A stretch of DNA of 64,000 nt from Edaphobacter aggregans DSM 19364 (GTDB lineage Bacteria; Acidobacteriota; Terriglobia; Terriglobales; Acidobacteriaceae): NCBI RefSeq assembly GCF_000745965.1, contig NZ_JQKI01000014.1:62001-126000 (forward strand), written 5' to 3'. Below are positions 1 through 13,018 of this stretch, piece after piece. The position numbers and the translations under genes were made by a program. The first letter of the stretch is position 1. The number at the start of each line of letters is the position of its first letter. The notes beneath the pieces are model-generated. The model made no database searches. It worked only from the letters and a program-made list of their open reading frames with translations, and was not told where the DNA came from.

Positions 1-2
1 TA

Positions 3-2717
<2,715 letters not shown>

Positions 2718-2781
2718 CTTCTCCGGCTGCCGGTTGGATGGGGCATAACTCCCGCCGCGCCGGCAACGGATTGGTGAAATA

Positions 2782-3189
2782 ATGGCCAAGCGCGACGATT
2801 CGCGGCGGCCTCACATGGAAACGAACTCTGCCAAACCCTCAATCCTTCACGTGTGTCACCGCGAGATGTTAAGGCCCTTGCGCGATCAGATTCTTCGCAT
2901 CTCGGGATTCGACGTCGACTCAACTCTAAGCACCACAGAAGGCCTTAATATGTTCTGGGCCAAGCCGTACGATCTGGTGCTCATCGACGTTGAGGGAGTC
3001 TCCGGAATTCCCGATGCCGAGCACATCTGCTCCGAGATCAAGACAGCGCAACCCGGCCAACGCGTAGCGTTCGTCTGCAACTGGCGCGTTGCCATCGAGA
3101 CCGATTGCCCTGACGAAATTCTCCGTACCGAGTTTGATCCGGCCGCGTTTGTAGGCGGCGTGCGTGAGATATTCAACGGGCAACGGTAG
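2782..3189 (+). CDS. Receiver-like domain protein, probably degenerate
   Basis: A 135-residue cytoplasmic protein that looks like a single response-regulator receiver domain. ILHVCHREMLRPLRDQI resembles beta1-alpha1 of a receiver, and YDLVLIDVEG (about residues 68-77) resembles the beta3 strand with the phospho-acceptor Asp. The usual acidic pair at the end of beta1 is replaced by HR, and the conserved late Lys is not evident, so phosphorylation is doubtful. The start at 2782 follows GGTGAAATA; a second ATG at 2815 is possible. It follows metH after 64 bases on the same strand and may be cotranscribed, but nothing shows a role in methionine metabolism. The receiver assignment is by motif only. 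Confidence 0.7.
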   Translation: MAKRDDSRRPHMETNSAKPSILHVCHREMLRPLRDQILRISGFDVDSTLSTTEGLNMFWAKPYDLVLIDVEGVSGIPDAEHICSEIKTAQPGQRVAFVCNWRVAIETDCPDEILRTEFDPAAFVGGVREIFNGQR

Positions 3190-3288
3190 CCACGAATCAT
3201 GACCCGGACATCCTTGCGGTGGGCCCAAGCATGTGCTAAAACTGATACATTCAGTCTGGCGGAAGACTATCTTCCCTCCCAGGCGCGA

Positions 3289-3401
3289 ATTTCATGAAGA
3301 GTGGTTGAGGGACGAGCCCTGTGACGCCACGACAACCGGCCTGAAACCATTATTTCGGGCGACCGGTGTCAACTCTCTCCTGGAAACAGGGAACATGAGA
3401 T
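3289..3401 (+). ncRNA. SAM riboswitch (S-box / SAM-I class)
   Basis: This leader folds as an S-box aptamer. P1 pairs 3289-3296 (ATTTCATG) with 3394-3401 (CATGAGAT). P2 carries the signature AGAGTGG, GAGGGACGAGCCCTGTGA and CGCCAC with a kink-turn-like GA/TGA pairing. P3 pairs ACCGG/CCGGT and GCCTGAAA/TTTCGGGC around an ATTA-rich loop. P4 is CCTG-GAAA-CAGG. S-box RNAs bind S-adenosylmethionine and switch off methionine and SAM synthesis genes. No U-tailed terminator is obvious between the aptamer and the ATG at 3530. The Shine-Dalgarno GGAGAGAG (3518-3525) can instead pair with CTCC at 3509-3512, which suggests control of translation. A structure search against the Rfam SAM families would confirm the subclass. 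Confidence 0.88.
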
Positions 3402-3529
3402 TCGAGGGGCATACCCCATGTAGCCCCGCGATCCTCAGTCCACCCGGACTGCATATGCCGACGCATATGTAGTTATTCCATCGAGAGACGTCACAGATTT
3501 CATTCCTCCTCCACACTGGAGAGAGCGTA

Positions 3530-4816
<1,287 letters not shown>

Positions 4817-4819
4817 TTC

Positions 4820-5101
4820 ATGTCAATCAAAGTAACGCTCCCGACCGCCTTCACTCGTCACACCGCTGGACGCAAGCAGTTCGACTCCCTTGCCGAAAAC
4901 CTTCCCGGTCTCCTCGCCGACATCGACAAGACCTTCCCGGCGCTCGCAACACAGATAAAGGGCGAAGACGGCAAGCTGCGCCGCTTTATCAACATCTACG
5001 TCAACGATGAGGACATCCGCTTTCTCGGCGGCGAGACCTACGCCTTCCAGGACGGCGATGAGGTCATGCTCATCCCATCGATCGCCGGCGGATCGCGTTA
5101 A
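4820..5101 (+). CDS. MoaD/ThiS-family ubiquitin-fold sulfur carrier-like protein
   Basis: A 93-residue beta-grasp protein of the MoaD/ThiS/CysO kind. Members are adenylated and thiocarboxylated at a C-terminal Gly-Gly by an E1-like enzyme and then donate sulfur. The ending DGDEVMLIPSIAGG is the typical carrier tail (G90, G91), but two residues, Ser-Arg, follow the di-glycine. In QbsE and in Wolinella HcyS, residues after Gly-Gly are removed by a JAMM/Mpn+ protease before activation, so a maturing protease is expected; none lies in this window. The start has an AGGAGG site and sits 3 bases after the PLP enzyme, so the two are translationally linked and share the SAM riboswitch. Molybdopterin synthesis is a less likely role, since no moa genes are near. 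Confidence 0.88.
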   Translation: MSIKVTLPTAFTRHTAGRKQFDSLAENLPGLLADIDKTFPALATQIKGEDGKLRRFINIYVNDEDIRFLGGETYAFQDGDEVMLIPSIAGGSR

Positions 5102-5115
5102 TTCCTGGAAGAGTA

Positions 5116-5150
5116 AAGGCGCACCTCGCGCGAGGTGCGCCTTGTCATTT
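5116..5150. terminator. Strong hairpin terminator after the sulfur-carrier gene
   Basis: AAGGCGCACCTCG (5116-5128) and CGAGGTGCGCCTT (5131-5143) form a 13-bp perfect stem with a 2-base gap, followed by GTCATTT. It lies between the riboswitch operon and the opposite-strand small gene, so it probably serves both. Confidence 0.75.
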
Positions 5151-5182
5151 GCAGCAGGGATACCCTTGCCGCCGACCCCGAA

Positions 5183-5335
5183 TCAGAAGCCGCGGTTCAA
5201 GAGCATGTAGATCAACACGATCAGTAGAATGAGTCCCAATCCGCCGCTGGGATAGTATCCCCAGCTACGACTGTATGGCCACGTCGGAAATGCCCCAAAG
5301 GCAAGCACGAGCAGAATAATAAGCAGAATTAGCAT
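5183..5335 (-). CDS. DUF3309-type small membrane protein
   Basis: A 50-residue protein on the minus strand. It begins MLILLIILLVLAFGAFPTWP, continues with YSRSWGYYPSGG, and ends with a second hydrophobic stretch LGLILLIVLIYMLLNRGF. The layout of two membrane segments around a PTWPYSRSWGYYPSGG loop is the hallmark of the DUF3309 family, whose function is unknown. The reading frame runs cleanly from ATG (5333-5335) to TGA (5183-5185). It stands alone, convergent with the riboswitch operon and divergent from the next small gene. Confidence 0.82.
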   Translation of the reverse strand: MLILLIILLVLAFGAFPTWPYSRSWGYYPSGGLGLILLIVLIYMLLNRGF

Positions 5336-5537
5336 GAAATTATCCTCGTGTTCGCAAGATCGTAATCCAAACCTCTCTTTTCAGTAGATGCCTGTCGAGG
5401 AGAGGGCGTTATCTCTCGAGCCTCAGAGCACTGGATTGGCCGGGGCAACGAATCGTGGCTCCTTCGTCTCTTATCGAGAGGCGTTCTGCCACCTGTTAGA
5501 AGAGTTCTGGGCACCCTCTCAGAAAGAGGAATCTGCA

Positions 5538-5687
5538 ATGTTTCTCATCCTCGCTGTCGTTCTCTTCATCGTCTGGATCTGTAGCTTTTTGATGTTCAAG
5601 ACGGCTGGACTCCTGATTCACCTCCTGCTGTTGTTTGCGATCCTCTCCATCGTCATGCACTTCATCAGCGGCAAGCGCGCAGTTTAG
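5538..5687 (+). CDS. Small lmo0937-like membrane protein
   Basis: A 49-residue protein made of two hydrophobic helices, MFLILAVVLFIVWICSFLMF and LLIHLLLLFAILSIVMHF, joined by KTAG and ending in a basic GKRAV tail. This is the lmo0937 family pattern, of unknown function, often seen beside stress genes. An in-frame upstream ATG at 5388 would add 50 residues of unrelated sequence. The ATG at 5538, after AGAAAGAGGAATC, fits the family length and is preferred. It converges on lon across a shared terminator. Confidence 0.78.
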   Translation: MFLILAVVLFIVWICSFLMFKTAGLLIHLLLLFAILSIVMHFISGKRAV

Positions 5688-5731
5688 TCGCCAACCGAAG
5701 CGGCTCCCTCGAACTGCGGCCATAGCAATAA

Positions 5732-5765
5732 AGAAGGGCGAGCCCGTGACTCGCCCTTCTTCGAG
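5732..5765. terminator. Bidirectional terminator between lmo0937-like gene and lon
   Basis: AGAAGGGCGAG (5732-5742) pairs with CTCGCCCTTCT (5750-5760) around a 7-base loop. On the minus strand the stem is followed by TTATT, fitting a terminator for lon; on the plus strand it is followed by TCGAG. Confidence 0.78.
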
Positions 5766-5780
5766 ATGAGATTGATGGCT

Positions 5781-8201
5781 CTACTGGTGCTGGTGTGCAG
5801 CCGGCTGCGGCAGGTCGATGTTGCTCGTAAGCAGAGCCTCCGGCGCCTCTTCCTTCAACTCCGGCAGCTTGCCCTCGAGCGCGATCTGCAGAACCTGGTC
5901 CATGTCTTCGACGAAGTGCAGCTTCATGCTTGTCTTCAAAAGTTCCGGCAGATCGGCCAGGTCCTTCTTGTTCTCTTCGGGAAGAACCGCCTCGAAGATT
6001 CCCGCGCGATGCGCCGCCAGCAGCTTTTCTTTTAGACCACCGATCGGCAGCACCTTGCCGCGCAGCGTCACCTCGCCGGTCATTGCGATATCGCGCCGCA
6101 CCTTGATCTTGGTTAGCGCGCTGGCAAGCCCGGTGGCAAGCGTAATGCCGGCCGACGGACCGTCCTTCGGAATCGCTCCCTCCGGCACGTGCACATGAAT
6201 ATCCACGTTGCGATAGAAGTCCTTCGCAAGCCCAAGCTGGTGCGCGCGCGAGCGAATGTAGCTCAGTGCGGCATGGGCCGACTCCTGCATCACGTCGCCC
6301 AACTGTCCTGTCGTCGTCAGCTTGCCCTTGCCGTCCAGCACCTGAACCTCTGTCTGCAGGATCGAACCACCAACCTCCGTCCATGCAAGGCCCGTCACCA
6401 GCCCGACCTCGCTCTTCTCGTGGACCTGCGAGTCGCGGAACTTGGCCACGCCCAGAAGCTCCGTGAGATTGTCCGGCGTCACGCTCTCCTGGTGATTGGG
6501 CCCGTTCTTCACAACGCGTCGAGCCACCTTGCGGCAAACGTTGCCGATCTCGCGTTCCAGGTTTCTCACGCCGGCCTCGCGGGTGTACGAGCGAATCATC
6601 TGCTTGAGCGCATCGTTCTCAAAGACGATTTGCTCCTCGCTCAGTCCCGTCGCCTCGCGCTGCTTCTTCACAAGATACTGCTTGGCGATCTCCAGCTTTT
6701 CAAGCTCCGTGTACCCGTGCAGCCGCAGGATCTCCATGCGGTCCTGCAGCGGGCCGGGGATCGTATGCAGCACATTCGCGGTCGCGACAAACAGCACCTG
6801 CGAGAGGTCGTACTCCACGTCCAGATAGTGGTCCTGGAACGAGGTGTTCTGCTCCGGGTCCAGCACCTCAAGCAGGGCACTCGCGGGGTCGCCGCGGAAG
6901 TCCGAGGCCATCTTGTCGATCTCGTCCAGCATGAAGACCGGGTTCTTCGTCCCCGCCTTCTTCATCGACTGGATGATCTGACCAGGCAGGGCGCCGATGT
7001 AGGTACGCCGGTGGCCGCGAATCTCAGCCTCGTCGCGAACGCCGCCCAGCGACATGCGGACGAACTTGCGTCCGGTCGCCTTCGCGATCGACATGCCCAG
7101 CGAAGTCTTGCCCACGCCAGGAGGCCCGACAAAGCAGAGAATCGAGCCCTTCGGATTCTTCACCAGCTGACGTACCGCGAGGAACTCGAGGATGCGCTCC
7201 TTGATCTTCTCGAGCCCATAATGATCTTCGTTCAGGATCGTTTCGGCGTGCTCGATCGAGCGAATCTCCTTGGAGCGCTTCTTCCACGGCACGGCGAGCA
7301 GCCAGTCCAGGTAGTTGCGAGAGACCGTCGATTCGGCCGACATCGGAGGCATCGCCTCGAGCTTCTTCAGCTCCTGAAGCGACTTGTCTAGCACGTCCTT
7401 CGGCATTCCGGCGGCCTCGATCTTCTTCTTCAGCTCGTCGAACTCCGACTTCTCGCCGCGGCCCAGCTCCTTCTGGATGGCCTTGATCTTCTCGTTGAGG
7501 TAGTACTCCTTCTGCGCCTTCTCCATCTGCCGCTTCACGCGTGACTGGATGGTGCGGTCCATGTTCAGCTTTTCGATCGCCAGGTCCAGCACGTCGCCCA
7601 CGCGCGCCAACCGCTGCTCCGGATCGAAGACCTCAAGGAGCTGTTGCTTCTCTTCGATCGGAAGCTGCAGGTTAGCTGCAATTGTGTCGGCCAGCTTCGC
7701 CGGCTCATCCGAGCGAACGCTTGCGGCCATCGTCTCGTAGTTCAACGACTGCTGCAGCTTCACGTACTGCTCAAACAGCGAGTGAACCCGCTGCATCAAC
7801 TGCTCTACCTGCGGGGTCAACTCAAGCTGAGTCTTTCCGGTGCGCACTGTCGCCACGAAGAAGCCGTCGGAGTCGTTAATCTCAGTCGCGCGCGCACGCT
7901 CGACGCCTTCCACCAGAACCTTGATGTTGCCGTCCGGCATCTTTACGCTCTGCACGATGTTGCCGATCGTGCCCGTCGCGTAGATGTCCTCTGCGTTCGG
8001 CTCGTCCACTGAAGCATCATGCTGCGTCGCCAGGAAGATCTTCCGGTCGCCGGAGAGCGCCTCCTCCAGCGCCCGGACGCTCGATTCGCGGCCGACAACG
8101 AACGGCGTCATCATGTAGGGGAAGATGACCATGTCGCGGATGGGCATCATCGGAAGCTTCAGTGTGCCGCCGCTCAACGTTTCTTTGGATGGATTCGTCA
8201 T
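5781..8201 (-). CDS. lon: ATP-dependent protease La (LonA)
   Basis: An 806-residue cytoplasmic AAA+ serine protease that degrades misfolded and regulatory proteins. The N-terminal substrate domain starts with [15 protein letters not shown]. The ATPase carries Walker [10 protein letters not shown] and Walker B VFMLDEID. The C-terminal protease domain has [14 protein letters not shown] with the nucleophile Ser and the catalytic Lys of [21 protein letters not shown] near the end. Length is typical of LonA. The start at 8201 has a GGGGAGAA site 3 bases before the ATG. The low-complexity tail ([11 protein letters not shown]) is not part of the conserved domain. It lies downstream of clpX and clpP on the same strand, the order known from proteobacterial tig-clpP-clpX-lon clusters, but here with an extra gene in between. 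Confidence 0.97.
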   Translation of the reverse strand: MTNPSKETLSGGTLKLPMMPIRDMVIFPYMMTPFVVGRESSVRALEEALSGDRKIFLATQHDASVDEPNAEDIYATGTIGNIVQSVKMPDGNIKVLVEGVERARATEINDSDGFFVATVRTGKTQLELTPQVEQLMQRVHSLFEQYVKLQQSLNYETMAASVRSDEPAKLADTIAANLQLPIEEKQQLLEVFDPEQRLARVGDVLDLAIEKLNMDRTIQSRVKRQMEKAQKEYYLNEKIKAIQKELGRGEKSEFDELKKKIEAAGMPKDVLDKSLQELKKLEAMPPMSAESTVSRNYLDWLLAVPWKKRSKEIRSIEHAETILNEDHYGLEKIKERILEFLAVRQLVKNPKGSILCFVGPPGVGKTSLGMSIAKATGRKFVRMSLGGVRDEAEIRGHRRTYIGALPGQIIQSMKKAGTKNPVFMLDEIDKMASDFRGDPASALLEVLDPEQNTSFQDHYLDVEYDLSQVLFVATANVLHTIPGPLQDRMEILRLHGYTELEKLEIAKQYLVKKQREATGLSEEQIVFENDALKQMIRSYTREAGVRNLEREIGNVCRKVARRVVKNGPNHQESVTPDNLTELLGVAKFRDSQVHEKSEVGLVTGLAWTEVGGSILQTEVQVLDGKGKLTTTGQLGDVMQESAHAALSYIRSRAHQLGLAKDFYRNVDIHVHVPEGAIPKDGPSAGITLATGLASALTKIKVRRDIAMTGEVTLRGKVLPIGGLKEKLLAAHRAGIFEAVLPEENKKDLADLPELLKTSMKLHFVEDMDQVLQIALEGKLPELKEEAPEALLTSNIDLPQPAAHQHQ

Positions 8202-8365
8202 AGTTCTCCCCGATTAGACGCTCGAATCGCGACAATGATGCACGCGTCCGGTTTCAGGTGATTGTAATGCTTTTAATTACCTTCCAACACCACAACTTCA
8301 ACGAACCAAAATGGCATACCGGTGCTGTGGCGAAAGCAGGACAGGGGTGCCCGGGAATCAATCGA

Positions 8366-9259
8366 TTAGAACGTTCTGTTCCCGAGTTGGAAGGACGCTC
8401 CGGAGGCAACAAGGTCAGCGACCTGCTGAACGTCGCGGACGTAGATTGTATTGCAGGTCTCACGGCTCTTTGAGGGCAACAACTCCAGCTTGCGTGTCCT
8501 GGGATCGTACGAGTGCGGTAAAAAGCCGCTTTCACCCAGGCAGTTATGGACTGCAAGCTCGTTTGCGCTGAATTGTTCCTCGGAGCTGTTCATCTCAACG
8601 ATCCAAGCCAGCAGAGAAGGATGACGCAAGGTACTCGTTGCCCCCGCAAGCACCTCGGCCTCCCAGCCTTCCACATCAATCTTAATGAGCTTCGGTCCAC
8701 GCTGGTTCAGAACTTTGTCCAGGGTCGAGACCGGAACGTCGATCGAAGGACCTGTCCAGTTTTCATCATTGATAATGTGATTCATGGTGTCGTGCTCGGC
8801 GGTGAAACGCAGCATAGCCTCTTCGCGGGCCAACCCGATATTGTGGGCTTCGACTTTGTCGCAGATATTGTTTACTCGAAGGTTTGCGGTAAGCCGGGCA
8901 AAGGTCTCGGGAACCGGTTCGATGGTCACGGCGGAGGCGCCCACAGCTCCGGAGGCCAGCACCGTATAAACGCCGGCATTGGCGCCGACGTCTACAAACA
9001 GATCGCTCTCTCGCAAAACGTGGAGCAGGAACCCGCACTCGACGAAATCACTTAGACCGGAGTAGATATTCTGCGTTATGCCAGTCATTCCGGGAGCGGC
9101 GATTAACTTCGTTTGATTGACAAACGGAACAAGTACGGGGCCAGGCACCAGCCGGCTACCAAGCTGCCATCGAAGGTATCGCGTCAGCGCCGCACGTTTA
9201 TCGGATTCATTGAGCGGATGCCGAAGGATCGTCCTCAGCGTTCGATGTAAATCTCTCAT
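8366..9259 (-). CDS. FkbM-family SAM-dependent methyltransferase
   Basis: A 297-residue class I methyltransferase of the FkbM type. Motif I is DLFVDVGANAGVYTVLA, motif II is VTIEPVPETFARL with the acidic residue that binds the SAM ribose, and the family block is PKLIKIDVEGWEAEVLAGA. FkbM proteins O-methylate polyketides, sugars or glycans; the substrate here cannot be told from the sequence. No signal peptide or membrane segment is evident. It lies between clpX and lon on the same strand without any glycosyltransferase or polysaccharide gene nearby, which is unusual context for this family and looks like an insertion into the protease block. Confidence 0.9.
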   Translation of the reverse strand: MRDLHRTLRTILRHPLNESDKRAALTRYLRWQLGSRLVPGPVLVPFVNQTKLIAAPGMTGITQNIYSGLSDFVECGFLLHVLRESDLFVDVGANAGVYTVLASGAVGASAVTIEPVPETFARLTANLRVNNICDKVEAHNIGLAREEAMLRFTAEHDTMNHIINDENWTGPSIDVPVSTLDKVLNQRGPKLIKIDVEGWEAEVLAGATSTLRHPSLLAWIVEMNSSEEQFSANELAVHNCLGESGFLPHSYDPRTRKLELLPSKSRETCNTIYVRDVQQVADLVASGASFQLGNRTF

Positions 9260-9321
9260 GTCCCCTGCTGACGATATCGGGTGTTAGAGATGCGGACAGA
9301 AGCTGCGGAATCCCTCGTGCC

Positions 9322-10608
9322 TTAGCCGGCCTTTTCAAGAAGCATCGGCAGCGTCAGGTCGCGGTTCTTCACCATCGGTTCGGTGATCACGATCTCCTTG
9401 ACCTTCTTGTTACCCGGCACGTGGTACATCAGGTCGAGCATCAGCTCCTCGATGATCATCCGCAGGCCGCGAGCGCCCACCTTCCGCATCAGCGCCTCGC
9501 GAGCGATCGCCCGCGCAGCCTCGTCGGAGAAGGTCACCTTCACGCCCTCGAAGTCGAACAGCTTCGCATACTGCTTCAGAATGGCGTTCCGAGGCTTGGT
9601 CAGGATCTCGATCAGCGCCGCCTCGTCCAACTCATCCAGAATCCCCATCACCGGCAGACGTCCGACGAACTCCGGAATCAGGCCATACTTCAGAAGATCC
9701 TGCGGCTCAGCCTGACGCAGCAGTTCAGAGTCGCGCTGCGCGCGGATCGGCGTCACGTCGCCGTCCTTCACGTCGGGATCGGCCACTGCTCGGAAGCCCA
9801 GTGCCTTCTTGCCCACGCGCCGCCCGATGACCTTCTCAAGTCCCACAAACGCGCCACCACAGATGAACAGGATGTTCGTGGTATCGACCGCCGTAAACTC
9901 CTGGTGCGGATGCTTGCGTCCGCCCTGCGGCGGAACGTTGGCAACAGTGCCTTCGAGAATCTTCAGCAGCGCCTGCTGCACGCCCTCGCCCGAGACGTCG
10001 CGGGTAATGGAGGGGTTCTCGTCCTTGCGTCCGATCTTGTCGATCTCGTCGATGTAGATGATCCCGCACTGCGCTCGCGCCACGTCGCCGTCGGCGGCTT
10101 GCAGCAGCTTCAGGATGATGTTCTCGACGTCTTCACCCACATAGCCGGCCTCGGTCAGCGTCGTCGCGTCGACGATGGCAAACGGCACGTCCAGCATCTT
10201 GGCCAGCGTATGCGCGAGCAGCGTCTTGCCCGAGCCCGTCGGCCCCACCAGAAGGATGTTCGACTTCGCCAGCTCCACTTCATTGCCGCGCGTCTTGTTC
10301 ATCTGAATGCGCTTGTAGTGGTTGTAGACCGCAACTGCCAGCTTCTTCTTCGTGGTGTCCTGCCCAATCACGTACTCGTCCAGGAACGCCTTCACCTCCT
10401 GGGGCTTCGGAAGGTGAGCCGGCGCGGCGCCAGGCTGCGCCTCCGTACGGTCGTCCTCAAGAATCGAGTTGCACACTGCCACGCATTCGTCGCAGATGTA
10501 GGCCCGGGGATAGTCGGACGGAGAAGAGATTAGCTTGGCAACAGCATCCTGCGACTTATGGCAAAACGAGCAGCGAAGCGATTCTTCCGAGCCCCGTGAT
10601 GTTTTCAT
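9322..10608 (-). CDS. clpX: ATP-dependent Clp protease ATP-binding subunit ClpX
   Basis: A 428-residue AAA+ unfoldase that feeds tagged proteins into ClpP. The N-terminal C4 zinc domain has C-x2-C (CSFCHKS) and CDECVAVC. The ATPase has Walker A GPTGSGKT, the pore loop [10 protein letters not shown], Walker [11 protein letters not shown], and the IGF-type ClpP-docking loop appears as LGF. The frame can be extended to an ATG at 10731, but those 41 residues are outside the family; the ATG at 10608, preceded by CAGGAGTCG, gives the normal N-terminus [16 protein letters not shown]. It lies downstream of clpP, separated by a hairpin. Confidence 0.97.
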   Translation of the reverse strand: MKTSRGSEESLRCSFCHKSQDAVAKLISSPSDYPRAYICDECVAVCNSILEDDRTEAQPGAAPAHLPKPQEVKAFLDEYVIGQDTTKKKLAVAVYNHYKRIQMNKTRGNEVELAKSNILLVGPTGSGKTLLAHTLAKMLDVPFAIVDATTLTEAGYVGEDVENIILKLLQAADGDVARAQCGIIYIDEIDKIGRKDENPSITRDVSGEGVQQALLKILEGTVANVPPQGGRKHPHQEFTAVDTTNILFICGGAFVGLEKVIGRRVGKKALGFRAVADPDVKDGDVTPIRAQRDSELLRQAEPQDLLKYGLIPEFVGRLPVMGILDELDEAALIEILTKPRNAILKQYAKLFDFEGVKVTFSDEAARAIAREALMRKVGARGLRMIIEELMLDLMYHVPGNKKVKEIVITEPMVKNRDLTLPMLLEKAG

Positions 10609-10737
10609 AGTTGCGACGACTCCTGGTGGTGCGATGACTGATATCAGTTTACACCCGTTTGTAACGATAAGCCCGGCGGCATACGTTACGGCAGTATCCA
10701 ACCTGATTACGAAACGTGCAAAGAGCTTCACAGAAGC

Positions 10738-10765
10738 GAAAGCCCGGACCGCAGCCCGGGCTCAC
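10738..10765 (-). terminator. Hairpin between clpP and clpX
   Basis: AGCCCGG (10741-10747) pairs with CCGGGCT (10756-10762), just past the clpP stop. The U-tract on the minus strand is weak (TTTCGC), so it could attenuate rather than end transcription into clpX. Confidence 0.5.
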
Positions 10766-10786
10766 TCTTTGTCTCCGAACAGCCGC

Positions 10787-11377
10787 CTACGTGCGCGGGC
10801 GGTCGATGATGTCGTCGATGATGCCGTACTCCTTAGCCTGGGGAGCCGTCATGATGAAGTCGCGCTCGACGTCCCGCTCGATCCGCTCCAGCGTCTGGCC
10901 CGTGCTGGCGCTCATCAGCTTGTTCGTGATCTCGCGTATGCGCAGAATCTCGCGCGCATGAATGTCGATGTCCGTTGCCTGTCCGCTCAATCCACCCATC
11001 GACGGTTGATGAATCAGGATGCGCGAGTTCGGCAGCGCAAACCGCTTGTTCTTCTTGCCCGCCATCAGCAGGAAGGCACCCATTGAAGCGGCCTGGCCGA
11101 TGCAGAACGTCACCACATCGTTCTTGATGTACTGCATCGTGTCGTAGATCGCCAGTCCCGCCGTGATCGAGCCGCCCGGCGAGTTGATGTACAGCTGAAT
11201 GTCCTTCTCCGGATCTTCGCCGCTCAGAAACAGCATCTGCGCGATGATGACATTGGCAATGTTGTCGTCGATCGGAGTTCCCAGGAAAATGATGTTGTCG
11301 CGCAGCAGACGGCTGTAGATGTCGTAGGCGCGTTCGCCCCGGCTCGTCTGCTCGATCACCATCGGTACCAGTCCCAT
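10787..11377 (-). CDS. clpP: ATP-dependent Clp protease proteolytic subunit ClpP
   Basis: A 196-residue serine protease that forms the 14-mer chamber used with ClpX and ClpC. The catalytic triad is visible: S98 in [15 protein letters not shown]123 in [10 protein letters not shown], and D173 in ERDVERDF. The oxyanion-loop motif INSPGGS is present. The N-terminus [23 protein letters not shown] matches the mature family start, so any propeptide is minimal. It lies between tig and clpX in the usual tig-clpP-clpX order on the minus strand. Confidence 0.98.
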   Translation of the reverse strand: MGLVPMVIEQTSRGERAYDIYSRLLRDNIIFLGTPIDDNIANVIIAQMLFLSGEDPEKDIQLYINSPGGSITAGLAIYDTMQYIKNDVVTFCIGQAASMGAFLLMAGKKNKRFALPNSRILIHQPSMGGLSGQATDIDIHAREILRIREITNKLMSASTGQTLERIERDVERDFIMTAPQAKEYGIIDDIIDRPRT

Positions 11378-11445
11378 AACGCTCTCTTTCTTTTAATCGT
11401 TGAACCGTGTCGTTGAACCAAGGTTGTGAGCTGAGGGGATTACTC

Positions 11446-12873
11446 TTACGAGGCCAGCTTCTCGTAGAGCACGCTTGCAGTCTTCTCGCGGCGCATCTGC
11501 TCACGAATCCTATCAAGACCCCCGTCCTTCTGCAGCCGCTCGCGCAATGCCTCCAGCGGCTCGCGCGACTGAAGCGAAAGCATCAGCAGCTCGCGATCCA
11601 GATCGTCGCCCGAGATCTCGATCTTCTCGGCCTCGCCGATCTTGTCTAGCAGCATCGATGCCTTCACCTCGTTCAGCGCCTGGTCGCGCTGGGCTGCGCG
11701 CAGGCTGCCGAAGTCCAGCCGGCGCATCGCCTCGGCGGTCATGCCCTGCTGGGCCAGCGCACGCAGGCCGCGGTCCAGCCGCGCATCCACCTGTTGCTGC
11801 ACGAACGACTCGGGAACAGGGAATTGGAACCTCTGCACCAGCTCGTCCAGCATCCGGTCGCGGGCCTGGCTCTCGAGCGCGCTCTTCTTGCGGTCCGCGG
11901 CCATCTCCCGCAGCTTCGTCTCAAACTCTTCCCAGCTCTCGTAGTTGCCCAGCTGCCTGGCGAACTCCTCGTTGCGCTCCGGGAAGATCTTCTTCTTGAT
12001 GGCCTTGACGGTCACGTCGTAGCTCACAGTCTGGCCGGCAAGGCGGGGCTCGCCAAACTCGGCCGGATACGTCACCTCAAAGGTCATCTCCTGTCCCGGC
12101 TTCGCTCCGCGCAGAGAATCGTTGAACGCCGGCAGCGTGTTCTTACCGCCGATCTCGACCAGAACATCCTCGCCCGTAATCGGCTCGTGCTTGCTCACGC
12201 TCTCAACGCCCTGCTCGGTCACCGTCTGGGCCAGGTCTTTCACCTCTCCCTTGAACTGGATCTCTGCCCAGTCTCCATCGACCAGTGCGCGCTCTTCCTC
12301 AATGGGCTCGACCGTCGCGTGGCTATCCAGGATGCGGCTCAGCTCAGCCTGATACTCGTCCTCGGTCAGCGTGACTTCAGGCCGCGTCACCTTCACGTCG
12401 TCGTAGCCGGAGATGTTGATCTCAGGAGCAACCTCAAAGGCTGCTTTGAACTTCAGGGGCTGCCCGTCGTGAAGCTGGAGGTCGAGCAGTTGGGGCTCCG
12501 AGATCGGACGCAGCTGCTGCTCGTCGATCGCCTTGCGGAATCGCTCCGACACCAGGCTCTCCAGAACCTCCTGCCGCAGCTCCTTGGCGAACTTCGAGCG
12601 CACCAGCGACTCCGGAACCTTGCCCGCGCGGAAGCCGGGAATCCGAGCCAGCTTCTGGTACCGCTTCACCACGCCCTTGAAGGTCTTCGAGACCTCATCC
12701 GCGGTCACCTCCACCTCAATCTCGCGCGTCAACTCCGGGTTCAGCGTCGGGCCGTGCGTGTGCTCGTGGTCGTGCTCATGGTCGTGGGCGTGCGTGTGTG
12801 CTGCTTCCGACTGCTGTTCGGCAGTCGTCTTCGTCTCTGTCGTCTCTGTCGGGGTCAAATCCATGCCTTCCAA
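11446..12873 (-). CDS. tig: Trigger factor with histidine-rich N-terminal tail
   Basis: A 475-residue ribosome-associated chaperone with peptidyl-prolyl isomerase activity. The ribosome-binding domain with the signature RIPGFRAGKVPESLV follows residue 70. The PPIase-like domain covers roughly residues 185-290 and the helical C-terminal domain follows. Before the conserved start (REIEVEV, about residue 50) there is an added tail with alternating His and acidic residues: eight His between positions 26 and 40 (HTHAHDHEHDHEHTH). Such a tail resembles metal-binding His-rich tails of SlyD or HypB, but on the N-terminus of trigger factor it is uncommon. The start could be residue 1 or residue 4. It heads the tig-clpP-clpX block. 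Confidence 0.95.
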   Translation of the reverse strand: MEGMDLTPTETTETKTTAEQQSEAAHTHAHDHEHDHEHTHGPTLNPELTREIEVEVTADEVSKTFKGVVKRYQKLARIPGFRAGKVPESLVRSKFAKELRQEVLESLVSERFRKAIDEQQLRPISEPQLLDLQLHDGQPLKFKAAFEVAPEINISGYDDVKVTRPEVTLTEDEYQAELSRILDSHATVEPIEEERALVDGDWAEIQFKGEVKDLAQTVTEQGVESVSKHEPITGEDVLVEIGGKNTLPAFNDSLRGAKPGQEMTFEVTYPAEFGEPRLAGQTVSYDVTVKAIKKKIFPERNEEFARQLGNYESWEEFETKLREMAADRKKSALESQARDRMLDELVQRFQFPVPESFVQQQVDARLDRGLRALAQQGMTAEAMRRLDFGSLRAAQRDQALNEVKASMLLDKIGEAEKIEISGDDLDRELLMLSLQSREPLEALRERLQKDGGLDRIREQMRREKTASVLYEKLAS

Positions 12874-13018
12874 TGGGTCGCGCGAAATTATGCCGCGGTC
12901 GCTCGTCTTGCCCGGGACCGCGCGGCACGCGCCTCCTTACTACTGTACGAGGCTTCGTTGCGGAGGGTCAAACAGCCCGGACAAGTCTCGGTCGCGGCAT
13001 CAATCCTTCCCGGCGGCC

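Noticed and set aside
3407..3475. Rho-independent terminator in the riboswitch leader
   Set aside because: Small stems GGGG/CCCC and GCATATGC are present but no U-tract follows them.
6189..7391. Long plus-strand frame opposite lon
   Set aside because: Shadow of a high-GC coding gene; Leu/Arg/His-rich with no domain.
8254..8556. Small frames on both strands between lon and the FkbM gene
   Set aside because: No ribosome-binding sites and no similarity; they partly overlap the end of the FkbM gene.
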